Source: GCA-003244245 sp052390115 (GTDB lineage Bacteria; Actinomycetota; Actinomycetes; Mycobacteriales; Pseudonocardiaceae). Taken from it: a stretch of 64,000 nucleotides of DNA. The notes beneath the pieces are model-generated. The model was not told the DNA's origin. It did no database searches and saw only the letters and a program-made list of their open reading frames with translations. The DNA is taken from NCBI GenBank assembly GCA_052390115.1, contig JBQTHE010000013.1:1-64000 (forward strand), given 5' to 3'. The number at the start of each line of letters is the position of its first letter. The stretch's first letter is position 1. The position numbers and the translations under genes were made by a program. Positions 16,963 through 25,984 of the stretch are shown here, piece by piece.

Positions 16963-18564
16963 TTACCGGTCCAGGATGTGCCGCAGCGCGGCCTCCAATT
17001 CCTGTGGGTGGCTGTGCCCGGTTGACCGCCAGGCAATGAACCGATCGGGACGGATGAGGACCGCGTCGGAGTCGGTGACGCGGTAGCGGGTGGTCCAGGT
17101 ACCGGCGGGGTCGGCCACGCCGTCGGCGCCGATCTGGTGAGTGTCCAGCCGGATGCCGAGCCGGTGGGAGACCTCATCGGCGGCTTGGCGCCAGCGCTGG
17201 CCTCGGCTGCCGGTGAGGAGCACGAAGGAATCCCCGAAGAGGTCGATCGTGGAGATCGGCACATCATCGCGAACCAGGGGGGCATGCGGCGCGTGGGAAC
17301 CCGGACGGCCGGTGGGGGCACTCGGGTCCTCAAGCAGGGATCCGTCGTCGCTGGGCTCACCGACGATCGCGCCGGTCGGATAGCGGTAGCCGAGGAACAG
17401 GGTGGCAGAGTCGATAGGCGCCGCCTCACTGCCGTCGGCGAGGTGGGGCGCCATCCGCGCGACGAGATTGGCGTATTGCTGCTCGACGAGTAGCTCCGTG
17501 ATGGGACGGCGTTCGGCGTCGTGGCTATCCAGCAGCCCCGAACCGGCTGCGCCTGTGACCACCATGGCGAGCTTCCAGGCGAGGTAGAAGCCATCCATGA
17601 CGGCTGTGTTGCCGCCCTGCCCGCCGGTGGGGGGCATGACGTGGGCGGCGTCACCGATGAGGTGCACACGGCCGAGACTGAACCGGTCGGCGACGCGGGC
17701 GGCGAACTCCGTCTGGTCCGAGTGCCGGATCCGCACCGGCAGGTCTGGGATGCCAACACCGGCGCGGATCTGTTCGACGGCGCGCTCAGCGGTGAAGTCG
17801 GCGGGACTCTCGCCGTGTTCGGGGTGGTACTCGACGGCGAGGGCGTAGCGGCCCGAATGGTCCGTGGTGACGAGCGCGCCGTTACCGCCGTGCAGGGCTG
17901 GGTTCTGCAGGTAATACAGGGTGACCGTGCTGTCATCGATGAGATGGGCCAGGTCGGCCTCGAAGACCCACATCAGGTAATGGTTGAGGGTTCCGCGCCC
18001 ATGCGTGCCGATGCCCAAGGCCGCCCGGATGGGGCTGCGGTGGCCATCCGCAGCGATCAGGTAATCAGCGCGGACGGTCTCGGCCTGCCCGGTGGTGACG
18101 TCGCGCAGGGTAGCGGTGACGCCGTCGCCGTTTTGGGTGAACATCTCCAGCCGGGTGCCGAACCGCAGCTGTGCACCGAGTTCGGTTGCCCGCTCGGCGA
18201 GAATCGGTTCCATCCGCTCCTGGCTGGCCATGGCAAAGCCGGCGGGTGATAGGTGAGCGAGATCTGGGGCGTCCTCGACGATCGTGCGCAGCGTCCGCCC
18301 GACGATGCTCTCGGCAATGGTGATGTGCAGCCGCGCGTCTCCAGCCGGTCCGGCGGCCCTGGCCCGGTCGGCAATGCGGGCTATCCGCAGTGCCTCCATG
18401 GTCTGGGGTGACTGGCCCCGCGCCTTCGGGTGGACCGATGTGGTGCGATGTTGCTCCACGAGCAGGGCGGGGACGCCGTGGTGGGCGAGGAACAACACCG
18501 CCGACATACCGGCCAAGCCGCCGCCGACGACTAACACGGGGACACGGTGAACAGACACGGTCAC
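16963..18564 (-). CDS. FAD-dependent aromatic monooxygenase (PheA/TfdB-like)
   Basis: This group A flavoprotein hydroxylase has about 533 residues. It shows the Rossmann motif VLVVGGGLAGMSAV near the N-terminus, a central DG-type region (LIAADGHRSPIRAALGI), and GDAAHVMPPTGGQGGNT for FAD ribityl binding. The C-terminal thioredoxin-like domain is that of phenol or polyketide hydroxylases. The GTG at 18564 is preferred; an ATG at 18600 would place the coding start inside the operator. It is divergent from tetR and is probably repressed by it. It resembles accessory aromatic or antibiotic modification genes, with unknown substrate. Confidence 0.85.
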   Translation of the reverse strand: MTVSVHRVPVLVVGGGLAGMSAVLFLAHHGVPALLVEQHRTTSVHPKARGQSPQTMEALRIARIADRARAAGPAGDARLHITIAESIVGRTLRTIVEDAPDLAHLSPAGFAMASQERMEPILAERATELGAQLRFGTRLEMFTQNGDGVTATLRDVTTGQAETVRADYLIAADGHRSPIRAALGIGTHGRGTLNHYLMWVFEADLAHLIDDSTVTLYYLQNPALHGGNGALVTTDHSGRYALAVEYHPEHGESPADFTAERAVEQIRAGVGIPDLPVRIRHSDQTEFAARVADRFSLGRVHLIGDAAHVMPPTGGQGGNTAVMDGFYLAWKLAMVVTGAAGSGLLDSHDAERRPITELLVEQQYANLVARMAPHLADGSEAAPIDSATLFLGYRYPTGAIVGEPSDDGSLLEDPSAPTGRPGSHAPHAPLVRDDVPISTIDLFGDSFVLLTGSRGQRWRQAADEVSHRLGIRLDTHQIGADGVADPAGTWTTRYRVTDSDAVLIRPDRFIAWRSTGHSHPQELEAALRHILDR

Positions 18565-18578
18565 TCCATGGTAGGACA

Positions 18579-18620
18579 GCGTTCGTGATCCGAACGCCAT
18601 TCGAGCTTAGAACGCCGTTC
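18579..18620. promoter_or_regulatory. Candidate TetR operator between monooxygenase and tetR genes
   Basis: GCGTTCG and CGAACGC (18579-18585 and 18591-18597) form a 7-bp inverted repeat with a 5-bp spacer. Overlapping it are two direct copies of a GAACGCC(A/G)TTC box, at 18592-18602 and 18610-18620, the second being a palindrome. This is the expected format for a TetR-family operator controlling the two divergent genes. Confidence 0.6.
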
Positions 18621-18652
18621 GTGTCAAGTACGGTGTTCGTCGGAGGTGGTTG

Positions 18653-19357
18653 ATGGCCATCCCGACCCCGCCTTGGCGCCGCCCGTCCCGGTCCGTCCCG
18701 GACCGCCCGCCACTGAGCCAGCAGCGCATCGTCGACCACGCGCTCACTCTGCTTGCCGAGGAAGGGTTCGACGCGGTGAGCATGCGACGGGTCGCGCAAG
18801 CGCTCGGTACCGGTCCGGCCTCGCTGTACGCGCACCTGCGCAACAAGGAGGAGCTGTACGAGCTCATGCTGGACCAGCTCATCGGTGAGGTCACCGTGCC
18901 CGAACCCGACCCGAGACGATGGCGGGAGCAGCTCAAGGAGCTGATGCGCTCGATGGTCCGGGTGATGACCGACCACCCGGGCAGCGCCCAGTTGGCTATC
19001 GCCACCACCGTCCCGACCGGAACCAACGCGCTACGTGTCATGGAAGGGATGTTGGCCATCCTGCGCGCGGGTGGATTACCTGATCGGGTGACGGCGTTCG
19101 CTGGTGACCTCATCGCCACCTACGTCTCGGCGTTTGCCCTTGAGGCGGGCACCTGGGCTGGCGCTGCTGCTGATCCCGCAGCAGCGGCGGAGCGGGCACA
19201 CCAGATCCGTGACTACTTCGCCTCGCTGCCCCCGGACCGATTCTCCCACCTTGTGGCGCTCGCCGGTCCGCTTACCGAGGGCAGCGTCGAGGAACGCTTC
19301 GAGTTCGGGCTTGACGTCCTCGTGGTCGGGTTGGAACGGATCCCGGACACGCACTGA
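18653..19357 (+). CDS. TetR/AcrR-family transcriptional regulator
   Basis: The product has 234 residues. The N-terminal HTH is clear (EEGFDAVSMRRVAQALGTGPASLYAHLRNKEEL, about residues 35-67), and a helical ligand-binding domain follows. The ATG at 18653 lies 6 bp after GGAGG. It is transcribed away from the FAD monooxygenase, whose promoter region contains GAACG/CGTTC palindromes, so it is probably a local, ligand-responsive repressor. Confidence 0.88.
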   Translation: MAIPTPPWRRPSRSVPDRPPLSQQRIVDHALTLLAEEGFDAVSMRRVAQALGTGPASLYAHLRNKEELYELMLDQLIGEVTVPEPDPRRWREQLKELMRSMVRVMTDHPGSAQLAIATTVPTGTNALRVMEGMLAILRAGGLPDRVTAFAGDLIATYVSAFALEAGTWAGAAADPAAAAERAHQIRDYFASLPPDRFSHLVALAGPLTEGSVEERFEFGLDVLVVGLERIPDTH

Positions 19358-19381
19358 GCTACCCATGGGGACCGAGCTTGA

Positions 19382-20233
19382 TCATCCAGGGTGCCGGGTG
19401 TGATCCGGCGACGTTGGGCTGTCTTGCGGTGGACGCCACGGGCTGGGACGGCCCAGCGGGCGAGTCGGGTCACCGTAGTGCGCCGCATCGGGTTGCCCGG
19501 CCCGCAGCGGCACCAGTCCTGCGGTGATCGCCAGCATGATCCTGGCGTGCGCTCGCATTGCGTCCCCGGGCCGTCCTGCACGAAGCCCGGCCAGGTCGAC
19601 CGGAGGGCCCAGGTGCACCTGGAAGCGGACCCGGCGCCGCAGGCGCACGGCACTGAGCCAGACGATGGTCAACCTGATCAGGCCCGAGCTGCTGCGCACC
19701 GGCTGGGTGGCCGCTGGGATCACCTCCTGCGCTCCCCATTGGGACAGTGGCAGCACCGGCAGTTCGGTCGCCAGGGCCAGCCGGGCGAGCCCGGTCTGGC
19801 CGCGGTCCGGCCACAGGTCGGGGTCGGCGCTGATCCGGCCCTCGGGGTAGATCAGGACCGGCCGGTCGGAGCCGAGTTGCGGCAGCAGCGCGGTCCCTCG
19901 CACCGCACAGCCGGCGGTGAGCGGGTCGACCCCCAGGTGCCCACCCCGCCGCAACACCCCGCCGATCAGCGGGGTGTCGAACAGTCCACGGTTGGTGACG
20001 AACCGGGGCGCGAGGCCGATCCGGTGGCAGGCCGACAGCAGCACTGCTGCGTCGAACACCCCGATGTGGTTGGCAGCGAGCAGGAACGGGCGACCCCGCA
20101 GCGAGTCGGGCAGTGTGCCGGACACTTCGAGGCTGCCGGTCAGGGCAGTGACCAAGCGGCCGGCCACGATCAGCAGCCGGGCCGCTAGTGGCACAGGTGG
20201 CTGTGCCGTGCTCCGGCGTGTCGCGGACGCCAT
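19382..20233 (-). CDS. 1-acyl-sn-glycerol-3-phosphate acyltransferase (PlsC-like)
   Basis: The product, about 283 residues, is a membrane-associated lysophosphatidate acyltransferase homologue. It has the acyltransferase motifs NHIGVFD (HxxxxD) and YPEGR. The ATG at 20233 is preceded by GGAAGGGACTC. A Pro-rich C-terminal tail is present. It is divergent from ftsK, and the two starts are within about 70 bp, so their promoters must overlap. Confidence 0.88.
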   Translation of the reverse strand: MASATRRSTAQPPVPLAARLLIVAGRLVTALTGSLEVSGTLPDSLRGRPFLLAANHIGVFDAAVLLSACHRIGLAPRFVTNRGLFDTPLIGGVLRRGGHLGVDPLTAGCAVRGTALLPQLGSDRPVLIYPEGRISADPDLWPDRGQTGLARLALATELPVLPLSQWGAQEVIPAATQPVRSSSGLIRLTIVWLSAVRLRRRVRFQVHLGPPVDLAGLRAGRPGDAMRAHARIMLAITAGLVPLRAGQPDAAHYGDPTRPLGRPSPWRPPQDSPTSPDHTRHPG

Positions 20234-20300
20234 GAGTCCCTTCCAGGCGACCATGACCGAGCAGCATGACACGCCCCGGGGAGGGACGACCACGAAGACG

Positions 20301-22718
20301 ATGAACCGGCGGTCTCAGAGTTCTCGGAGTAGGAGCCCGGCCAGCAGGCCGCGCTCGCGATCCACCGTGCGGCGGCCGCTCCGGCGCCCAGCGTCGCGCA
20401 GAAGCCGAGACCGCATCCTGGGCCGGAGCCTGTCCGCCATGTGGTCCCTGCTGGCTCGGTGCGCCGGCGGGATCATGAGAGCGCTGGGCAGGACCCGTGA
20501 ACTCGAGCCTGCGCACCGCCGGGATGGCCTGGCGCTGGCCCTGGTGGCGCTCGCCGTGGTCATTGCCGCCGCGATGTGGTGGACCGCCGGCGGACCGGTC
20601 GGCGTCGGCGTGCAGCACACCTTGCGGGTCGTGTTCGGCACCGCATCGCTGGGGATACCGGTGGTGTTCGCTGGGGTCGCGGTGGCCCTGATGCGCACCG
20701 AGTCAGACCCGGCGGCCCGGCCCCGTCGCACGGTCGGCACCCTGCTCCTGACGTTGGGGACACTCGGCCTGTGGCACCTGGCGGCCGGCGCGCCCGCCGA
20801 CGCGGTGGGACGGTCCCACGCCGCCGGCGCCATCGGGTTCCTGGTCGCCGACCCCTTGGCTGACGGGTTCACGGTCTGGGTGGCAGCGCCCCTGTTGACG
20901 TTGCTGGCCGGCTACGGGCTATTGGTGCTGACCGGGACTGCGGTTCGTGCAGTACCGCACCGGATCCGCCGGCTATGCGGGATGGCGCCGGGTCAGGACC
21001 AGGACACCGATGCCGCCGATCCTGATGCTCCTGCGACCGGCGCTGATCCCGCCGCCGCCCGGCTGCGGCGCCCGTCCCGACGCCGGCAGGCCACCCAGAC
21101 CGCGGAGATCCACACTGACACCGATGCCGCTGCCGCAACACCGGCCGAGCCTGCGGTACCGGCGACCGCCGCGCCGGTCGAGGAAAAGCCCCGCGCAGGC
21201 ATGTCCGTGCAGCGGGTTGTCGAGGGGCCTTACCAGTTGCCCCCACCCGGCCTGCTGCTCACGGGTGATCCACCCAAAGCTCGAAGCAGGGCCAACGACG
21301 CGATGATCGAGGCGATCAACGGGGTGCTCGACCAGTTCTCGGTGGACGCCCAGGTCACCGGGTTCACCCGAGGCCCGACCGTCACCCGCTACGAGGTGGA
21401 GGTGGGGCCTGGGGTGAAGGTAGAGAAGATCACTCAGCTGACCCGCAACATCGCCTACGCGGTGGCCACAGACAACCTGCGGTTGCTGGCTCCGATCCCC
21501 GGCAAGTCCGCGGTCGGCATCGAGGTGCCCAACAGTGACCGGGAGATGGTGCGGCTGGGCGACGTGCTGCGCTCGTCTACTTCCAGCCGCGACCAGCACC
21601 CCATGGTGATCGGGCTGGGTAAGGATATCGAGGGCCGCTTCGTCACCGCGAACCTGACCAAGATGCCGCACCTGCTGGTGGCCGGTTCCACCGGCTCGGG
21701 AAAATCGAGCTTCGTGAACTCGATGCTCGTCTCCCTGCTGGCCCGGGCCACCCCCGACGAGGTCCGGATGATCCTCATCGACCCGAAGATGGTGGAGCTC
21801 ACCCCCTACGAGGGCATCCCGCACCTGATCACACCCATCATCACGCAGCCGAAGAAGGCGGCTGCGGCGCTGGCTTGGCTGGTGGAGGAGATGGAACAGC
21901 GCTACCAGGACATGCAGGCCAGCCGGGTGCGCCACATCGACGATTTCAACGCGAAAGTGAGGTCCGGTGAGATCCAGGCGCCGCCTGGCTCGCAGCGGGA
22001 GTACCGCCCCTACCCGTACATCATGGCGATCGTCGACGAGCTCGCTGACTTGATGATGACCGCCCCGCGGGACGTCGAGGACGCCGTCGTCCGGATCACC
22101 CAGAAGGCGCGGGCAGCCGGGATCCACCTCGTGCTGGCCACTCAGCGGCCCAGTGTCGATGTGGTCACCGGACTGATCAAGACCAACGTGCCGTCCCGGC
22201 TAGCCTTCGCGACCTCCTCGCTGATCGACAGCCGGGTGATCCTGGACCAACCCGGCGCGGAGAAGTTGATCGGCATGGGTGACGGGCTCTACCTGCCGAT
22301 GGGCACCTCCAAGCCGGTGCGCATTCAGGGTGCCTTCGTCGGCGACGCCGAGATCGCCAAGGTCGTCAGCTATGCCAGGGAACAAGCAACCCCGGACTAC
22401 ACCGACGGGGTCACCGCGGCCAAGGCCGGCGAGCAGCGGGAGGTCGACCCGGACATCGGCGACGATCTCGACGTGTTGCTGCAGGCCGCCGAGCTCGTGG
22501 TGACCAGCCAGTTCGGCTCCACCTCCATGCTGCAGCGCAAGCTGCGGGTCGGCTTCGCCAAGGCGGGCAGGTTGATGGACCTGCTGGAGAGCCGCGGTGT
22601 GGTCGGCCCCTCGGAAGGATCCAAAGCGCGCGACGTGCTGGCCAAGCCCGACGAGCTCGACGGGTTGCTGTACTCGATCCGTGGCGGTGACGGTGGCAGT
22701 AGCGGTGGAGCAGATTGA
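20301..22718 (+). CDS. ftsK: DNA translocase FtsK/SpoIIIE
   Basis: This septal DNA pump has about 805 residues. A basic N-terminal tail, about four membrane segments and a Pro/Ala-rich linker come first, then the motor with Walker A GSTGSGKS at about residues 462-469 and Walker B (IMAIVDELADLMM). A C-terminal winged-helix gamma domain (TSMLQRKLRVGFAKAGRLMDLLE) reads chromosomal polarity sequences. The start is uncertain: ATG 20301, or ATG 20253, which would add 16 residues. Neither has an ideal ribosome binding site. Confidence 0.95.
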   Translation: MNRRSQSSRSRSPASRPRSRSTVRRPLRRPASRRSRDRILGRSLSAMWSLLARCAGGIMRALGRTRELEPAHRRDGLALALVALAVVIAAAMWWTAGGPVGVGVQHTLRVVFGTASLGIPVVFAGVAVALMRTESDPAARPRRTVGTLLLTLGTLGLWHLAAGAPADAVGRSHAAGAIGFLVADPLADGFTVWVAAPLLTLLAGYGLLVLTGTAVRAVPHRIRRLCGMAPGQDQDTDAADPDAPATGADPAAARLRRPSRRRQATQTAEIHTDTDAAAATPAEPAVPATAAPVEEKPRAGMSVQRVVEGPYQLPPPGLLLTGDPPKARSRANDAMIEAINGVLDQFSVDAQVTGFTRGPTVTRYEVEVGPGVKVEKITQLTRNIAYAVATDNLRLLAPIPGKSAVGIEVPNSDREMVRLGDVLRSSTSSRDQHPMVIGLGKDIEGRFVTANLTKMPHLLVAGSTGSGKSSFVNSMLVSLLARATPDEVRMILIDPKMVELTPYEGIPHLITPIITQPKKAAAALAWLVEEMEQRYQDMQASRVRHIDDFNAKVRSGEIQAPPGSQREYRPYPYIMAIVDELADLMMTAPRDVEDAVVRITQKARAAGIHLVLATQRPSVDVVTGLIKTNVPSRLAFATSSLIDSRVILDQPGAEKLIGMGDGLYLPMGTSKPVRIQGAFVGDAEIAKVVSYAREQATPDYTDGVTAAKAGEQREVDPDIGDDLDVLLQAAELVVTSQFGSTSMLQRKLRVGFAKAGRLMDLLESRGVVGPSEGSKARDVLAKPDELDGLLYSIRGGDGGSSGGAD

Positions 22719-22724
22719 CCTGGG

Positions 22725-23225
22725 TTACAACTCGAGCAGCATGCGGGTGTTTCCCAGGGTGTTGGGCTTGACGTAGGGCAGGTCGAGGAACTCCGCGACG
22801 CCTTCGTCGTGTGAGCGGCGCATCTCGTCGTAGACCTCCGCCGTCACCGGGGTCCCTTCGATCGCTCTGAACCCGTGCCGGGAAAAGAAGCACTCTTCGA
22901 AGGTCAGTACGAAGATGCGTCGTAGCCCCAGTGTCCGGCCGTGCTCTATTAACTGTCTGACCAGCGCGTGTCCCACCCCTTGGCCCACGGTGTTCGGGTG
23001 TACGGCCAGGGTGCGGATCTCCGCCAGGTCCTCCCAGAGCACGTGCAGCGCGCCGCAGCCCATCAGCACACGGTCGCGTTCAGCCACCCAGAACTCCTGG
23101 ACGTCCTCGTAGAGCGTCACGAGCTGCTTGGTCAGTAGGACCACACCGGCGTAGCAGTCCACCAGATCCTTGATCCCGCGGACGTCCCCGACCCTCGCCC
23201 GACGCACGGTGATCGGAGGAGGCAC
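22725..23225 (-). CDS. Amino-acid N-acetyltransferase, Rv2747-like NAGS
   Basis: The 166-residue GNAT has the short-form N-acetylglutamate synthase pattern: RRARVGDVRGIKDLVD, LAEIRTLAVHPNTVGQGVGHALV (acetyl-CoA loop) and FVLTFEECFFSRHGF. Its position immediately after ftsK matches mycobacterial Rv2747, which supplies N-acetylglutamate for arginine synthesis. It is on the opposite strand to its neighbours and converges on ftsK with a 6-bp gap. Confidence 0.88.
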   Translation of the reverse strand: MPPPITVRRARVGDVRGIKDLVDCYAGVVLLTKQLVTLYEDVQEFWVAERDRVLMGCGALHVLWEDLAEIRTLAVHPNTVGQGVGHALVRQLIEHGRTLGLRRIFVLTFEECFFSRHGFRAIEGTPVTAEVYDEMRRSHDEGVAEFLDLPYVKPNTLGNTRMLLEL

Positions 23226-23267
23226 GCAAGAGAACCTATCGGCACCGCAGGGAAGAGCGACGCCGCG

Positions 23268-23356
23268 ACATGGATGCTTGTCGAGGCACCTTGGACAGCG
23301 ATATGGAGGCTTGTCGTCGTCCCAGCGGGTGAGTTAACGACGACAAGCATCCATGT
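23268..23356. repeat. Inverted repeat of the CGACAAGCATCCATGT family
   Basis: ACATGGATGCTTGTCG (23268-23283) and its exact reverse complement CGACAAGCATCCATGT (23341-23356) flank an imperfect third copy near 23302-23318. The right-hand unit, extended to 20 bp, recurs identically at 34342-34361 upstream of the dcw cluster. The element fills the gap between the NAGS-type gene and rimO and may fold as a hairpin. Confidence 0.75.
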
Positions 23357-23397
23357 GGCAGGGCAGGCCAGGGAGGGTGCCCGGTTACGCTGAGCCG

Positions 23398-24831
23398 GTG
23401 TGCCCCCTGCCGCAGGTCCCGCGCGCCGCGCTGCTCACCCTTGGCTGCGCCCGTAACGAGGTCGACTCCGAGGAGCTTGCGGGCCGCCTGACCGACGACG
23501 GCTGGGAGCTGGTGGATGCCGACGGTGGCGCGGCCGACGTGGTGGTGGTCAACACCTGCGGTTTCGTCGCCGCTGCCAAGAAGGACTCCATCGACACGCT
23601 GCTGGCCGCCGCCGACACCGGCGCCAAGGTCGTGGCGGTGGGTTGCCTGGCCGAGCGATACGGCACCGAGTTGGCGCGCAGCCTGCCGGAGGCCGACGCG
23701 GTACTGGGTTTCGACTCCTACCCGGAGCTGGGTGGTCGGCTGCGCGACGTACTCGCCGACCGGCCGGTGCCCGCGCACCGGCCGGTGGACCGCCGCACCC
23801 TGCTGGCGATCAGCCCGGTGTCCCGGCCTGCTGCGCTCGCGGCCGGTCCGGCGTTGCCCGGGCACGGCTGGGGACCGCGTGTGCCGCGTCGCCGGCTGGA
23901 TGATTCCCCAGTCGCGCCACTGAAGATCGCCTCGGGCTGCGACCGGCGCTGCGCGTTCTGCGCCATCCCTACCTTCCGCGGCGCGTTCGTCTCCCGCCCG
24001 GCCGACGAGGTGCTGGCCGAGGCGGCGTGGCTGGCCGGCACGGGGGTCCGCGAGCTGGTGCTGGTCAGCGAGAACTCCACGTCCTACGGCAAGGACCTGG
24101 GCCGTCCCGGTGCCCTGGAGGAGCTGCTGCGCCGGTTGGCCGCCGTCGCAGGCATCCTGCGCACCCGGGTCTCCTACCTGCAGCCGGCTGAGACCCGTCC
24201 TTCGCTGGTCGCCGCGATCACCGGGACCCCCGGGGTGGCCGACTACTTCGACCTGTCCTTCCAGCACGCCAGCGAGCCAGTGCTGCGACGAATGCGCCGG
24301 TTCGGTTCGCGCGAGTCCTTCCTGGCGCTGCTCGACCAGATCCGGCAGCACGCCCCCAGGGCGGGGGCGCGCAGCAACGTGATCGTCGGTTTCCCCGGCG
24401 AGACCGAGGCCGACGTCGATGAGCTGGAGCGCTTTCTCACCGAGGCCCGGCTGGACGCGGTGGGTGTCTTCGGCTACTCCGACGAGGACGGTACCGAGGC
24501 CGCCGGCTTGCCCGGGCAGCACGACGAGAACACTGTCGCTGAGCGCGTCGCCCGAATCAGCGGGCTGGTCGAGCAGCTCACCGCGCAGCGCGCCGAGGAA
24601 CGGGTCGGGGACACCGTCGCTGTACTGGTCGAAGACGATAGCGGTGACGAGACTGTGGGGCGCGCCGAACACCAGGGCCCCGAGGTGGACGGCGAGTGCG
24701 TGGTCACCGGGCCGGGAGCCGGCTCGTTCACGGTCGGCGACCTGGTGCGCTGCCGGGTGGTCGAGGCCCAAGGCGTCGACCTGGTCGTCGAGCCGGTTGA
24801 GCTGATCGCGCCTGCCGGCGGCTCGCCGTGA
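23398..24831 (+). CDS. rimO: Ribosomal protein S12 methylthiotransferase RimO
   Basis: This radical-SAM enzyme methylthiolates an aspartate of ribosomal protein S12. The product, about 477 residues, has the N-terminal UPF0004 domain with its Cys ligands (LGCARNEVDSEEL, NTCGF, VGCLAERY), the radical SAM motif CDRRCAFC at about 181-188 and a C-terminal TRAM domain. The GTG at 23398 is the best fit to the family; GTG 23377 and ATG 23353 are in frame, and the latter lies inside a repeat element. pgsA overlaps its stop codon. Confidence 0.94.
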   Translation: MCPLPQVPRAALLTLGCARNEVDSEELAGRLTDDGWELVDADGGAADVVVVNTCGFVAAAKKDSIDTLLAAADTGAKVVAVGCLAERYGTELARSLPEADAVLGFDSYPELGGRLRDVLADRPVPAHRPVDRRTLLAISPVSRPAALAAGPALPGHGWGPRVPRRRLDDSPVAPLKIASGCDRRCAFCAIPTFRGAFVSRPADEVLAEAAWLAGTGVRELVLVSENSTSYGKDLGRPGALEELLRRLAAVAGILRTRVSYLQPAETRPSLVAAITGTPGVADYFDLSFQHASEPVLRRMRRFGSRESFLALLDQIRQHAPRAGARSNVIVGFPGETEADVDELERFLTEARLDAVGVFGYSDEDGTEAAGLPGQHDENTVAERVARISGLVEQLTAQRAEERVGDTVAVLVEDDSGDETVGRAEHQGPEVDGECVVTGPGAGSFTVGDLVRCRVVEAQGVDLVVEPVELIAPAGGSP

Positions 24832-25418
24832 GCCCGCCGCCAGCCGCGGATGTCCCGCTCTGGAACCTGGCCAACCTGCTCACCATGTCGCGGCTGGCGC
24901 TGGTGCCGGCGTTCCTGTTCGCGCTATTCACCGACGACGGCACCGACCCCCTGTGGCGGGTGACCGCTGCCATCATCTTCGGCATCGCCTCGCTCACCGA
25001 CCGGTTCGACGGCGATCTGGCCCGACGTCGCGGGTTGATCACCAACTTCGGCACGATCGCCGATCCGATCGCGGACAAGGCGCTCATGGGAGCAGCGCTG
25101 GTGGGCATGAGCCTGCTCGGCGAGCTGGCCTGGTGGATCACCATCCTGATCGGTGTCCGCGAGCTGGGTGTCACCGCGCTGCGGTTCTGGGTACTGCGCT
25201 ACGGGGTGATCCCAGCCAGTCGTGGTGGGAAGGTGAAGGCCCTGGCGCAGGTTGTGGCGATCGGGCTCTACGTGCTGCCGCTGCCGCTGTCGGCCTATCC
25301 GGTGCGCTGGGCTGTGATGGGTGTCGCCGTGGTGCTCACCGTGATCACCGGCATCGACTATGTGGTGCGCGCGTTGCGGCTGCGCGCCACCGGTCGCCGG
25401 GCGGTCGCGCTGCCATGA
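24828..25418 (+). CDS. pgsA: CDP-diacylglycerol--glycerol-3-phosphate 3-phosphatidyltransferase
   Basis: This integral membrane CDP-alcohol phosphotransferase forms phosphatidylglycerol phosphate. The 196-residue protein carries the CAPT motif as DRFDGDLARRRGLITNFGTI followed by ADPIADK, plus about five membrane helices. GTG 24828 overlaps the rimO stop (GTGA). In many actinobacteria cinA follows; here the next gene is clgR. Confidence 0.94.
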   Translation: MSPPPAADVPLWNLANLLTMSRLALVPAFLFALFTDDGTDPLWRVTAAIIFGIASLTDRFDGDLARRRGLITNFGTIADPIADKALMGAALVGMSLLGELAWWITILIGVRELGVTALRFWVLRYGVIPASRGGKVKALAQVVAIGLYVLPLPLSAYPVRWAVMGVAVVLTVITGIDYVVRALRLRATGRRAVALP

Positions 25419-25433
25419 CCCACCGGCGGTGGC

Positions 25434-25447
25434 GTTCGCCCACGGCG
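25434..25447 (+). promoter_or_regulatory. Candidate ClgR box upstream of clgR
   Basis: GTTCGC-CCACG-GCG matches the GTTCGC-N5-GCG motif described for ClgR binding in streptomycetes. It lies about 88 bp upstream of the clgR start and just after pgsA. Autoactivation of clgR through this site is inferred from motif and position only. Confidence 0.5.
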
Positions 25448-25534
25448 GACGCCCGAGCAGCCTGGCTCTGAGTACGGTAGAGGCAAGGGAACCGGTGCCC
25501 GATAGGCCCGGCCGACACCTAGAAGGGAAACGCG

Positions 25535-25816
25535 ATGACGCTGCTGCGGGAGGCTATCGGCGAGCGGCTGCGCCGGACGCGGACCTCCCAGCGCCGCACG
25601 CTGCGCGAGGTGTCCCGGGTTGCCCGGGTGAGCCTGGGTTATCTCTCCGAGGTGGAGCGGGGTCGCAAGGAGGCGTCCAGCGAGCTCCTCGGGTCCATCT
25701 GCGATGCGCTTGACCTACCGCTGGACGAGCTCTTGCGGCTGGTGGCGGACGATCTCGGCCCGGTGTACCTGCCCGAGGTGCCCGACACGGTCCCGGCCGA
25801 GCTGGTTGCGGCCTGA
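25535..25816 (+). CDS. clgR: Transcriptional regulator ClgR
   Basis: The 93-residue XRE-type protein has the ClgR HTH RRTLREVSRVARVSLGYLSEVERGRKEASSELL followed by LCDALD-like ICDALDLPLDELL. ClgR activates clp protease and envelope-stress genes, including the pspA locus, in mycobacteria, corynebacteria and streptomycetes. The ATG follows AGAAGGGAAACGCG. pspA follows 168 bp downstream, as in Mycobacterium (clgR-pspA). Confidence 0.93.
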   Translation: MTLLREAIGERLRRTRTSQRRTLREVSRVARVSLGYLSEVERGRKEASSELLGSICDALDLPLDELLRLVADDLGPVYLPEVPDTVPAELVAA

Positions 25817-25984
25817 ACCCTGGTAGCCGGATCCGGGGTAACCCCCAGTTCTCCCTGGGGCCGGTGGAAGCGCTGCCCCGCACCTGACACGATGGAGCCA
25901 GCACGCGCCTGAAGCTGATCGGTGAGGCGCTTGTCGGGTGGGGCGAAGCCGGGCCCGATTCGTCACAAGGAGGCAGCGGAGCAG

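Noticed and set aside
19917..20300. Upstream extension of the ftsK frame through the plsC-like gene
   Set aside because: It is antisense to plsC, and the composition does not match FtsK N-termini.
25843..25860. Intrinsic terminator after clgR
   Set aside because: The CCCCAG/CTGGGG stem is only 6 bp and no T-run follows, so I do not call a terminator.
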